Positions 40,996-49,315 of a DNA stretch of 64,000 bases are shown piece after piece. Under the pieces are notes generated by a model. It saw only the letters and a program-made list of their open reading frames with translations, was not told where the DNA came from and ran no database searches. The translations under genes were made by a program, and so were the position numbers. Source of the DNA: Massilia sp. NR 4-1 (GTDB lineage: Bacteria; Pseudomonadota; Gammaproteobacteria; Burkholderiales; Burkholderiaceae_D). The stretch covers positions 4,154,001-4,218,000 of the forward strand of contig NZ_CP012201.1 in assembly GCF_001191005.1 (NCBI RefSeq). The letters run 5' to 3'. The number at the start of each line of letters is the position of its first letter. Position 1 is the first letter of the stretch.

Positions 40996-42054
40996 ATGGA
41001 CCTGATTCCCACCACCATCCTGACCGGCTTCCTCGGCGCCGGCAAAACCACCTTGCTCAACCGTATTCTGCAAGAACAGCATGGCATGCGCATTGCCGTC
41101 ATCGAGAATGAATTCGGGCAGGAAAATATCGACAATGAGATCCTGGTGCAGGAAAGCCGCGAGCAAATCGTCGAAATGAATAATGGCTGCATTTGCTGCA
41201 CCGTGCGCGGCGACCTGATTATCGGCCTGTCCGATCTGGCGAAAAAGCGCGCGGCCGGCGAGTTGCAGTTCGACCGCGTGGTGATCGAAACCACCGGCCT
41301 GGCCAATCCCGGCCCGGTGGCCCAGACTTTCTTTGTCGACGATGAAGTGGGCAGTAATTACTTGCTCGATGCAATTGTCACCGTGGTCGATGCGCGCCAC
41401 GCCATGCAGCAATTGGACGAGAATGAGGAAGCCCAGCGCCAGGTCGGTTTCGCCGACAAGATCCTGCTGTCGAAAACCGACCTGGTCGACGCCGCCGCCG
41501 TCGAGACGCTGACGGCGCGCCTGAAGCGCATCAACCCGCGCGCGCCGATCGGCACCTCCGACTTCGGCCGCGCCCCGATCGCCGAAGTGCTCGACCTGCG
41601 CGGCTTCAATCTGAATGAAAAGCTGGAGCTGGACCCGGATTTCCTGGCCGCCGAAGAGCACGACCATGCGCATGAGCATGAGCATGGCGAACATTGCCAG
41701 CATGACCACGAACACGGAGCGCATTGCGCCCACGACCACCACCACAGCCACCACAGCGATGAAATCGCCGCTTTCGTGTTTAAAAGCGAGCGCCCATTCG
41801 ATCCGGAAAAGCTCGATGAATTCCTGGCCGGCCTGGTCAATGTGTACGGTCCTCGCATGTTGCGCTACAAAGGCGTATTGTTAATGCAGGGCGCGGATCG
41901 TAAAGTCGTATTCCAGGGCGTGCACCAATTGATGGGCAGCGACCTGGGCGCCAAATGGGCGGAGCATGAGGCGCGCGGCAGTAAAATGGTGTTTATTGGT
42001 AAAAATCTACCGAAAGATATCTTTATTCGCGGCCTGGAACAATGTTTGGTATAA
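40996..42054 (+). CDS. COG0523 metal-transport GTPase (CobW/ZNG1-like) with His-rich segment
   Basis: A 352-residue G3E GTPase. The P-loop is GFLGAGKTT (11-19), the metal site CxCC is Cys65-Ile-Cys67-Cys68, and the guanine motif SKTD is at 159-162. Residues 222-253 form a linker with 16 His and 2 Cys in 32 positions, a strong zinc, nickel or cobalt reservoir. The C-terminal CobW_C domain (about 257-345) contains RPFDPEKL and RYKG. Zinc-handling members deliver zinc to client enzymes. The start is the ATG at 40996 with AAGGCAG upstream; the extension to 40936 is unlikely. dksA follows 115 bases later. Confidence 0.93.
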   Translation: MDLIPTTILTGFLGAGKTTLLNRILQEQHGMRIAVIENEFGQENIDNEILVQESREQIVEMNNGCICCTVRGDLIIGLSDLAKKRAAGELQFDRVVIETTGLANPGPVAQTFFVDDEVGSNYLLDAIVTVVDARHAMQQLDENEEAQRQVGFADKILLSKTDLVDAAAVETLTARLKRINPRAPIGTSDFGRAPIAEVLDLRGFNLNEKLELDPDFLAAEEHDHAHEHEHGEHCQHDHEHGAHCAHDHHHSHHSDEIAAFVFKSERPFDPEKLDEFLAGLVNVYGPRMLRYKGVLLMQGADRKVVFQGVHQLMGSDLGAKWAEHEARGSKMVFIGKNLPKDIFIRGLEQCLV

Positions 42055-42169
42055 ACTAACCGGGTTTTTCTGGGGTGCCGGTTAGCCCAGCGCAAGCCGG
42101 TACAGTTGTTGGCCTTGAGGGTCCGACAGCTGAAATTTGAAAACTCTGTCGTATCGAAGGTAAGAAGTG

Positions 42170-42619
42170 ATGACTAAAACTAATAAATCGACCTCCGCCG
42201 CTAGTCCAGAACGTATCCTCACCGACGAAGAAATTCTGGCGATGAGCGATAAGGACTATATGAACCCGGCGCAGATGGCGTTTTTCAAGGCCAAGCTCCA
42301 GGCGCTGGAAAAAGAACTGCTGAAAAATGCCGGCGAAACCACGGAACACCTGCGCGAAACCGTGCTGGTGCCGGACCCGGCCGACCGCGCCACCATCGAG
42401 GAAGAGCATGCCCTGGAGCTGCGCACCCGCGACCGCGAGCGCAAGCTGCTGAAGAAAGTGCAGCAATCCATCGTGGCCATCGATAACGGCGAATACGGCT
42501 GGTGCGAGGAAACGGGCGAGCCGATCGGCATTCCGCGCCTGATCGCCCGTCCCACCGCCACGCTGTCGCTGGAAGCCCAGCAGCGCCGCGAACTGAAGCA
42601 GAAACTGTACGGCGATTAA
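42170..42619 (+). CDS. dksA: RNA polymerase-binding transcription factor DksA, cysteine-poor form
   Basis: A 149-residue DksA. It inserts a coiled coil into the secondary channel of RNA polymerase and acts with ppGpp in the stringent response. The tip of the coiled coil has Asp69 and Asp72 in VPDPADRAT. The zinc-finger region keeps only Cys112 (GWCEETGEP); the other three Cys positions are Thr115, Ser133 and Ala136. The protein therefore should not need zinc, as known for DksA2-type proteins. The start is the ATG at 42170; a GTG immediately before it is possible. A perfect terminator follows. Confidence 0.95.
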   Translation: MTKTNKSTSAASPERILTDEEILAMSDKDYMNPAQMAFFKAKLQALEKELLKNAGETTEHLRETVLVPDPADRATIEEEHALELRTRDRERKLLKKVQQSIVAIDNGEYGWCEETGEPIGIPRLIARPTATLSLEAQQRRELKQKLYGD

Positions 42620-42667
42620 AGCGCCGCGGCCCCGCCATCGCGGCGGCCGTTCCCCCTGCTTTGCAGC

Positions 42668-42696
42668 AAAAAAGCACGCCTGGCGCGTGCTTTTTT
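42668..42696 (+). terminator. Intrinsic terminator of dksA
   Basis: AAAAAAGCACGC and GCGTGCTTTTTT form a symmetrical stem, with long A and T tracts. Confidence 0.9.
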
Positions 42697-42775
42697 CATT
42701 TCCGCGGCCGGCGTTGCGAAGCGGCGCCTGCCCTTGGGCTACACTATCTGCTCCGGGAGCGGACGAGGAAAAGCG

Positions 42776-44098
42776 GTGGGACTGTTTTCTCTGTTCAAAA
42801 AAAACAAGGCCGATGACGACGCGGCCGACACCGAGGCCGGCGCCGAGGACGACGCCGGCGCGCGGCTGGCCGCGCACCGCGAGCTGGAACGCCAGCGCGT
42901 CCAGCAAGAGCTGCAGCGCGATATCGCGCGCGCCACCGCCATGAAGATCGACGCCATCGAGGCGGCCATGGCGGCCGACATCTTCGACGACGAGGACATG
43001 CCCTGGGCCAGCCGCCCGGCCCGCGCGCCGCGCGCCGCCGCCCTCGACGGCAACACCCTGCCCCTGCTGGAAGCCGGCACCACCGAGCTGCTCGGCGAAC
43101 TCGACACGCCGGCCGAGGCGGCCGCCGCCGAAACCGCGCCCGTGGTCGAGGAAGTGGCCCTGCTCTACGCCAACGGCCAGGCCGAGCTGGCCGCCGAGCT
43201 GCTGGCCGCCGCCGCGCGCGACCAGCGCGACCGCACCGTGTGGTGGATGCTGTTCGACCTGTACCAGATCCTGGGCCGCCAGGAGGCCTTCGACAGCCTG
43301 TCGATCGACTACGCCAGCACCTTCGAAACTTCGCCGCCGCCCTGGAATCCGCCCGCCGCGCCCGACAACGCCGTTCCGCCCCCGGCCGGCGTCGTCCCCA
43401 CGGTGGCGCTCCACGGCATGCTCGACGCCGGCTGCGCCGCCCAGCTGGCGCGGCTGTCCCCGGCGCCCGCCGGCCCCGCCGGGTCGCTGCGCCTCGACTG
43501 CAGCCGCGTGCGCGGCGTCACGCCCGAAGGCTGCGCCCTGCTGCTGGCCGCCCTGCGCGCCGTGCAGGCGGCACAGCGCGAACTGACCGTGGCCGGCGCG
43601 GCCGAGCTGGCGCGCCAGGTGGGCGCCATCCTCGCCATCGGCCGGCGCGACGAGGGCGAGGCGCCCTGGCTGCTGCGCCTGGAGCTGCTGCGCCTGCAAA
43701 ACCGCGAAAAGGATTTCGAGGAAAGCAGCATGGATTACTGCGTCACCTTCGAAGTGTCGCCGCCGCCGTTCACGCCGCCGCAGCGCGTGGCGCTGGCGCC
43801 CGGGCAGCCGCTGGCCGCGGCCGCCGCCGACCGCTTTGTCCTGCCCTATGTGCTGGAAGGCGACGCCAGCGCCGTCATCGAAGCCATGCTCGTCTATGCT
43901 GAGCAGTATCCGGCCCTGGTGTTCGACTGCGCGCGCCTGGCCCGCATCGACTATGGCGCGGCCCAGCAATTGCTGGGCGCCCTGCAAGGCCTGGGCGAGC
44001 GCAGGATAGAATTCCGGGATCTGAACCATCTGGCGGCGGCCCTGCTGCGCCTGCTGGGCGCGGGCGCCAGCGTGCGACTGTTTCCCCATAGGTATTGA
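42776..44098 (+). CDS. Double STAS-domain protein with internal duplication
   Basis: A 440-residue cytoplasmic protein. The start is a GTG at 42776 with GAGGAA upstream; an ATG 14 codons earlier would cover the promoter (TACACT at about 42740). Residues 1-115 are charged and Ala-rich with a predicted helix. Two copies of one module follow: a short helical block (about 127-180 and 297-321), a conserved linker (DYASTFETSPPPWNPP at 178-193 and DYCVTFEVSPPPFTPP at 320-335), and a STAS-like domain (about 209-290 and 352-438). STAS domains are found in anti-sigma antagonists and in signalling assemblies. No phosphorylatable Ser in the usual context is obvious. I know it only as a conserved Burkholderiales gene before hslV. 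Confidence 0.85.
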   Translation: MGLFSLFKKNKADDDAADTEAGAEDDAGARLAAHRELERQRVQQELQRDIARATAMKIDAIEAAMAADIFDDEDMPWASRPARAPRAAALDGNTLPLLEAGTTELLGELDTPAEAAAAETAPVVEEVALLYANGQAELAAELLAAAARDQRDRTVWWMLFDLYQILGRQEAFDSLSIDYASTFETSPPPWNPPAAPDNAVPPPAGVVPTVALHGMLDAGCAAQLARLSPAPAGPAGSLRLDCSRVRGVTPEGCALLLAALRAVQAAQRELTVAGAAELARQVGAILAIGRRDEGEAPWLLRLELLRLQNREKDFEESSMDYCVTFEVSPPPFTPPQRVALAPGQPLAAAAADRFVLPYVLEGDASAVIEAMLVYAEQYPALVFDCARLARIDYGAAQQLLGALQGLGERRIEFRDLNHLAAALLRLLGAGASVRLFPHRY

Positions 44099-44168
44099 AC
44101 TTGCAATCCGGCGAAACAGCCCCATTTCGGCGCTGGGACGCATGCAGCGTCATAACATTGAGGCAATT

Positions 44169-44717
44169 ATGGAACAATTTCACGGCACCACCATTCTGTG
44201 CGTGCGCCGCGGCAAACAGGTCGCCATCGGCGGCGACGGTCAAGTCACCCTGGGCAATATCGTCATGAAGGGCACGGCGCGCAAGGTGCGTAAGCTGTAC
44301 CAGGGCAAGGTCCTGTGCGGCTTCGCCGGCGGCACGGCCGACGCCTTCACCCTGCTCGACCGTTTCGAAGCCAAGCTGGAAAAGCACCAGGGCAATCTGC
44401 TGCGCGCCTCGGTCGAAATGGCCAAGGACTGGCGCACCGACCGCGTGCTGCGCCGCCTGGAGGCGATGCTGCTGGTGGCCGACAGCGAATCGACCCTGGT
44501 CATCACCGGCAACGGCGATGTGCTAGAGCCGGAAGACGGCATCGGCGCCATCGGCTCGGGCGGCAGCTATGCCCTGTCGGCCGCCAAGGCGCTGTTCGAA
44601 AACACCGGACTGGCCCCGGCCGACATCGTGAAGAAATCGCTGACCATCGCGGGCGAGCTGTGCATCTACACCAACCTCTCCCACATCATCGAAACCCTGG
44701 AAGAAAGCCCAGCATGA
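44169..44717 (+). CDS. hslV: ATP-dependent protease HslVU, peptidase subunit
   Basis: A 182-residue proteasome-related Thr peptidase. The mature N-terminal Thr lies in GTTILCVRRG, so a six-residue propeptide (MEQFHG) must be removed; this longer N-terminus is usual in Betaproteobacteria. Other features are AIGGDGQVTLG, the KGTARKVRKL region and IGSGGSYA. The start is the ATG at 44169 behind GAGG. It overlaps hslU by ATGA and forms a dodecamer capped by HslU. Confidence 0.97.
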   Translation: MEQFHGTTILCVRRGKQVAIGGDGQVTLGNIVMKGTARKVRKLYQGKVLCGFAGGTADAFTLLDRFEAKLEKHQGNLLRASVEMAKDWRTDRVLRRLEAMLLVADSESTLVITGNGDVLEPEDGIGAIGSGGSYALSAAKALFENTGLAPADIVKKSLTIAGELCIYTNLSHIIETLEESPA

Positions 44718-46048
44718 ACATGACTCCGCAGGAAATCGTCGGCGAACTCGATAAACATGTGGTCGGCCAGGCCAAGGCTAAGCGCGCCGTCGCCATCGCG
44801 CTGCGCAACCGCTGGCGCCGCCAGCAGGTGGAAGAGCCGCTGCGCCATGAGATCACGCCCAAGAACATCCTGATGATCGGTCCCACCGGCGTCGGCAAGA
44901 CCGAAATCGCGCGCCGCCTGGCCAAGCTGGCGGACGCGCCCTTCATCAAGGTGGAAGCGACCAAGTTCACCGAAGTCGGTTATGTGGGCCGCGACGTGGA
45001 CACCATCATCCGCGACCTGATCGACATCGGCATCAAGCAGACCCGCTCGGCCGAAATGGCCAAGGTGCGCGCGCGCGCCGAGGATGCGGCCGAAGACCGC
45101 GTGCTCGACATCCTGCTGCCGCAGCCACGCGACTTCGGCTTCAACGCCGGCACCCAGGAAGCGTCCGGCAGCGACGCCACGCGCCAGACCTTCCGCAAAC
45201 GTCTGCGCCAGGGCGAGATGAACGACAAGGAAATCGAGATCGAGCTGGCCGAGCAAAGCCCGCAGATGGAAATCATGGCGCCGCCCGGCATGGAGGAAAT
45301 GACGGAGCAGATCAAGTCCATGTTCTCCGGCATGGGCGCCGGCCGGCGCAAGGCGCGCAAGGTGCGCATCGCCGAAGCCATGAAGCTGCTGGTCGAGGAA
45401 GAGGCGGCCAAGCTGGTCAACGAAGACGAGATGAAGCAGAAAGCCATCCACAATGTGGAGCAGAACGGCATCGTCTTCCTCGACGAGGTGGACAAGATCG
45501 CCTCGCGCTCGGAAGTGGGCGGCGCCGACGTCTCGCGCGCCGGCGTGCAGCGCGACCTGCTGCCGCTGGTGGAAGGCACCACCGTCAACACCAAGTACGG
45601 CATGATCCGCACCGACCATATCCTGTTCATCGCCTCCGGCGCCTTCCACCTGGCCAAGCCTTCGGACCTGATCCCGGAGCTGCAGGGCCGCTTCCCCATC
45701 CGCGTGGAACTGGAATCGCTGTCGATCGCCGATTTCGAGCGCATCCTGACCAGCACCGACGCCTGCCTGACCAAGCAGTACCAGGCCTTGCTGGCGACCG
45801 AGGACGTGCAGATCGACTTCACGCCGGACGGCATCACGCGCCTGGCCGAGATTTCGCACCAGGTCAACGAGCGCACCGAGAACATCGGCGCGCGCCGCCT
45901 CTACACCGTGATGGAAAAGCTGCTCGAAGAGATTTCCTTCAGCGCCACCGAGACGGGCGAGAAGCTGCTGCAGATCGACGCCGCCTACGTCAACCAGCGC
46001 CTGGACGCGCTGGCCGTCAACGAAGACTTGTCGCGCTACGTGCTGTAA
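44714..46048 (+). CDS. hslU: ATP-dependent protease HslVU, ATPase subunit
   Basis: A 444-residue AAA+ unfoldase. The Walker A motif is GPTGVGKTE, Walker B is GIVFLDEVDKI, the pore loop is GYVGRDV, and the arginine finger region is in the C-terminal part near NERTENIGARRLYT. The intermediate domain (about 110-240) is Glu/Lys-rich. The C-terminus, LSRYVL, is the tail that inserts into HslV. It begins at the ATG overlapping the hslV stop; a second ATG two codons on is possible. Confidence 0.98.
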   Translation: MNMTPQEIVGELDKHVVGQAKAKRAVAIALRNRWRRQQVEEPLRHEITPKNILMIGPTGVGKTEIARRLAKLADAPFIKVEATKFTEVGYVGRDVDTIIRDLIDIGIKQTRSAEMAKVRARAEDAAEDRVLDILLPQPRDFGFNAGTQEASGSDATRQTFRKRLRQGEMNDKEIEIELAEQSPQMEIMAPPGMEEMTEQIKSMFSGMGAGRRKARKVRIAEAMKLLVEEEAAKLVNEDEMKQKAIHNVEQNGIVFLDEVDKIASRSEVGGADVSRAGVQRDLLPLVEGTTVNTKYGMIRTDHILFIASGAFHLAKPSDLIPELQGRFPIRVELESLSIADFERILTSTDACLTKQYQALLATEDVQIDFTPDGITRLAEISHQVNERTENIGARRLYTVMEKLLEEISFSATETGEKLLQIDAAYVNQRLDALAVNEDLSRYVL

Positions 46049-46248
46049 TGGCGAACAAGGCCCTGGCGACCCGGCAGAAGATGCGCATCCGCATCGAGCC
46101 TTCGCAAACCTTCGGCAAGCCGCGCAATCCATTCGCGGGACTGGCCAAGGCGCGCGCGGCCGGGCCGCACACCAAGAGCAAGGGCGCGGAGCGGCAGGCC
46201 GCCAAGCAAGCCTTGAAGAAAATCGATCCCAAGAAGCCGCCCGAGTAA
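46048..46248 (+). CDS. Small basic hypothetical protein linked to hslU
   Basis: A 66-residue Lys/Arg/Ala-rich protein (net charge strongly positive) whose ATG overlaps the hslU stop as TAATG, so it can be translated by re-initiation. Motifs such as RQKMRIRIEP and a Lys-rich tail suggest nucleic-acid or ribosome binding, but no family is recognised. The codon use is like that of the neighbours. The terminator follows 11 bases after its stop, which supports it as the last gene of the operon. Confidence 0.6.
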   Translation: MANKALATRQKMRIRIEPSQTFGKPRNPFAGLAKARAAGPHTKSKGAERQAAKQALKKIDPKKPPE

Positions 46249-46258
46249 GGCCGGGCGC

Positions 46259-46294
46259 AAAAGGGGGCAGGCGCAAACGCCTGCCCCCTTTTTT
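46259..46294. terminator. Strong bidirectional terminator
   Basis: AAAAGGGGGCAGGCG and CGCCTGCCCCCTTTT form a 15-bp perfect stem with a CAAA loop and a T tract. It lies between the hslVU operon and the convergent patatin gene. Confidence 0.92.
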
Positions 46295-46295
46295 C

Positions 46296-48629
46296 TTACC
46301 AGATCGGCCCGAGGAAGAGATACAGCGACTGGTAGCCGCCCTTGGTGGCGCCGCCGCCCAGGTAGATCGGGCCGGCGCGCGTGTCGAGCGAGAGGAAGAC
46401 GCTGCCGGCCTGCATCACGGAGCGGCTGCGCAAGCCGTTCACACGGTCGAAACCGCCGCCCGCCTCCAGCGAGAAGCCGACGCGCACATCGTTGCCCAGG
46501 GTGTCGAAACGGCGCGCCATCACCACCCGGCTGAAGGCCACGGTCTGTCCCTGCACCGATTCGGCCGGCGTGCCGGACAGGCGCATGAAGCCGCCCAGAT
46601 TGAGCGGCGCCGCGCCCGTCCTGGCGCGCGCCCATTCGCCGTACACATGGCCGCTCCACGGCCCAGAGGTGAAGGCGCGCATGGCCGTGACCGAAGACGA
46701 GGCGGAACTCAGCACCGCATCTTCGCCGATGGGGTGGGAATAATTGGCGTCGAGCAGCGTGCCGCGCGTGGGGAAGGCCAGGGAATCGACGGTATCGACG
46801 CGGAAGCGCATGAAATAGGCGGTGCCGAAGACGGTGCTGAAGGGCAGCTTCAAGTCTTCCGGCACGGCCGCCCGGCCCTGGAAGCGCTGGCGCGTCACGC
46901 CGGCCTGGACATCGCCCCAGTTGCCCAGCTCCCGTCCCAGGCTGACCAGGGCGCTGCGCTTGCTGTAGGTGAGGCGGGCCATGCGCCGGCCTTCGTTGAA
47001 CAGGTCGGCCCCGGTCGAGTTGTACTGCAGCGTGGGCGAGATATACCAGCGCGAACCTTCGCCCAGCGGCTGCCAGAACTGCACGCCGAGCGCGCGCTCC
47101 TTGCCGATGCGCAGGTCGGTCAGCAATTCGCCGCCCCAGCGGTTCAGCGAAGAGCTCACGTGCAGCAGCTTGAGGGCGAAGCTGTTACTGTCCTGGAAAT
47201 CGCTTTGCAGTTCGAGGCCGACGCGCACGCGGTTGCGCGTCCATTCCGCCTCGCTGGTGCGGATCAGCACATTGCGCTCGCCGAAGCGGTCGTGGATTTC
47301 CGTTTCGACCCGGGCCAGGTCGCCGCGTCCATACAGGCTGGCGGCGGCGTCGCGGATCTGCTCCTTGGTGAAAGGCTGGCCTTGCACCAGGCCGCTCTGG
47401 GCGCGCAGGATGGCAGGGTTGATCTCGCCCTGCCCGGCGATCTCCACCTTGCCCAGCGGGCGCGCATGGTCGTCCAGCGCCGGCGGGGCCAGGCGGCGGC
47501 GCTCGAAGGCGATGAAGTCGCCGTCGTTCAGCGCCAGGTGGGCCAGGCGTGGCGCCAGCGCGCGCGCCGCCGCCATGCCGGCCTTCATGGCGTTGTCGTG
47601 CAGTTCGAAGTCGAGGAAGCTGATGCCGCTCAAATCGGGCGCGATCAGGATATCTTCGGCGCGCAATTCCTTTAGCGAACGCTGCACGTTCTGTTCGGTC
47701 AGGATCTGCAGCATCTGGTTGGCGACGTCGAGCGCGCTGTCCAGTTCCGATTCCGGCGCCAGCGGCGTGCCGACATTGACGGCGATGACCACGTCGGCGC
47801 CCATATCGCGCGCCAGGTCGACCGGCAGATTGCGTACCAGGCCGCCATCGACCACCAGGCGATGGTTGATGCGCACCGGCGCGAACACGCCCGGCACGGC
47901 CAGCGAGGCGCGCATGCTCAGGAACAGCGGCGTGTCCTTCAAGTCCACCAGCTCGCCCGTCACCAGGTCGGAAGCGACCGAGCGGAAGGGCAGCGGCAGC
48001 TGGTCGACCGCGGTATCGCGCGTGCCGGACGGCAGCAGGCGGTCGAGCGCCATCTCCAGCGCCGCATTGCTGGCGGCGGCCGGCGGCAGGGTCGCGCCCT
48101 TCTTGCTGATGCCGAATTCGAGGCGGGACGGCAGGCGCACATCTTCCTCGCGGCGGCGGAAACTCAGCTCGTCGCGCGGCGAGCGGTCGGCCATCACGCG
48201 GTTCCAGTCGGTCTTGCGCGCCAGATGTTCCAGTTCCTCGACCGAGGCGCCGGCGGCAAAGGCGCCGCCCACCACGCTGCCCATACTGGTGCCGACCACG
48301 ATATCGATCGGCACCTGCATTTCCTGCAGCACGCGCAGCACGCCGATATGGGCGAAGCCGCGCGCGCCGCCACCGGACAGCACCAGCGCCACGCGCGGCC
48401 GCTTGCCGTCCGCCGGCGCTTGCCGCAAGTTCTGCGCCGGAGCCGATGCCGCCGGCACGGCCAAGGGAAGCAGCGCCGGCATGGGGGGCGGCGCGGCCGT
48501 GCGCGGCAGCGGCACGGGCGGCAACAGCACGGCGTCCGGCCGGGTCTGGGCTTCGACAGGGATTTGGGCGTGGGTTGGCGCTGCCAGCGCCAGGGCGCAG
48601 CACAGCAGCAGGAAGCGGAACGGCTTCAT
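46296..48629 (-). CDS. Patatin phospholipase fused to an outer membrane barrel (type Vd-like)
   Basis: A 777-residue protein. The signal peptide (1-21, ending PTHAQ) and a Pro-rich linker (about 22-75) precede a patatin domain (about 78-300). The domain has GGGARG at 86-91 (oxyanion hole), GTSMG at 113-117 with nucleophile Ser115, and Asp261 in DGG completing the dyad. A POTRA-like domain (about 335-425) and a 16-strand barrel of the BamA/TpsB type (about 430-777, ending in aromatic LFLGPIW) follow. This is the layout of PlpD-type autotransporters, in which the lipase can reach the cell surface. Lipid or phospholipid hydrolysis is expected. It stands next to the type II secretion operon but does not need it. 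Confidence 0.92.
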   Translation of the reverse strand: MKPFRFLLLCCALALAAPTHAQIPVEAQTRPDAVLLPPVPLPRTAAPPPMPALLPLAVPAASAPAQNLRQAPADGKRPRVALVLSGGGARGFAHIGVLRVLQEMQVPIDIVVGTSMGSVVGGAFAAGASVEELEHLARKTDWNRVMADRSPRDELSFRRREEDVRLPSRLEFGISKKGATLPPAAASNAALEMALDRLLPSGTRDTAVDQLPLPFRSVASDLVTGELVDLKDTPLFLSMRASLAVPGVFAPVRINHRLVVDGGLVRNLPVDLARDMGADVVIAVNVGTPLAPESELDSALDVANQMLQILTEQNVQRSLKELRAEDILIAPDLSGISFLDFELHDNAMKAGMAAARALAPRLAHLALNDGDFIAFERRRLAPPALDDHARPLGKVEIAGQGEINPAILRAQSGLVQGQPFTKEQIRDAAASLYGRGDLARVETEIHDRFGERNVLIRTSEAEWTRNRVRVGLELQSDFQDSNSFALKLLHVSSSLNRWGGELLTDLRIGKERALGVQFWQPLGEGSRWYISPTLQYNSTGADLFNEGRRMARLTYSKRSALVSLGRELGNWGDVQAGVTRQRFQGRAAVPEDLKLPFSTVFGTAYFMRFRVDTVDSLAFPTRGTLLDANYSHPIGEDAVLSSASSSVTAMRAFTSGPWSGHVYGEWARARTGAAPLNLGGFMRLSGTPAESVQGQTVAFSRVVMARRFDTLGNDVRVGFSLEAGGGFDRVNGLRSRSVMQAGSVFLSLDTRAGPIYLGGGATKGGYQSLYLFLGPIW

Positions 48630-48712
48630 GGGGCTCTCCAGATGGTCAGCAGAGTGGCCTGCATGGCGGGGTGAGGCATTGCATCCCGGCCGCGCGGCCG
48701 GGCTGGCGCAGG

Positions 48713-49300
48713 CTACTGCAGCTGCGGCGGCGCGTTGCCGGGCGGCGGCGTGACCACGCGCTGCGGCGGCGCGGTCAGGATGGGACCGGACGCGGGTTCG
48801 GCGGGGCCGCCCGTCATCGGCGACTGCGGCGGCGCGTTCGGCGGCGGCATCGGCTGGCCGGGCTGGCCCGGCAGCGGCGGCGCCAGCGTGGCCGAGGACG
48901 CGCTGTCCAGCGGCATCAGGTCGACGCGCTTTTGCACGCCGCCTTCCTGCAACAGCACGAAGCGCGGCTGCACCTCCTTGACCGTCACGCCGGACACCAC
49001 TTCGGCACCCACCGGGAAGGCCTTGGCCGGCTGGCTGTCGGTGGCGATGATGGCCACGCTGCCGCGGCCATTGGCCGCCGCCACCACGCCGCGCAGCTGG
49101 TAGCTGCTGGCGGCCGCCACCGCGACCTCGCCGCCGAACAGGCCGCGCGCGCTGTCGATCTGGGGACCGGGCGCCGCCTGCACCGGCGGCGCGGCGATGG
49201 GACGCTGCTGCGGCTTGTACAGTTGCAGGCCCCAGTAAGCCAGCGAGGCCGATAAAGCCGCCACCGCGGCCACCGTGCTAATCAAGGGCAAACGCTTCAA
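48713..49300 (-). CDS. gspC: Type II secretion protein GspC (HR domain only)
   Basis: A 195-residue inner-membrane protein: a membrane helix (about 5-24), a short linker, a homology-region domain (about 66-130; YQLRGVVAAANGRGSVAII and FPVGAEVVSGVTVKEV) and a Pro/Gly-rich tail (about 138-195). The C-terminal PDZ domain found in GspC of many enterobacteria is missing, so substrate contact must be made otherwise. GspC links the inner-membrane platform to the secretin N0 domain. It is the last gene of the operon, 15 bases after gspF. Confidence 0.85.
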   Translation of the reverse strand: MKRLPLISTVAAVAALSASLAYWGLQLYKPQQRPIAAPPVQAAPGPQIDSARGLFGGEVAVAAASSYQLRGVVAAANGRGSVAIIATDSQPAKAFPVGAEVVSGVTVKEVQPRFVLLQEGGVQKRVDLMPLDSASSATLAPPLPGQPGQPMPPPNAPPQSPMTGGPAEPASGPILTAPPQRVVTPPPGNAPPQLQ

Positions 49301-49315
49301 TTCTTTTCTCCAGTA

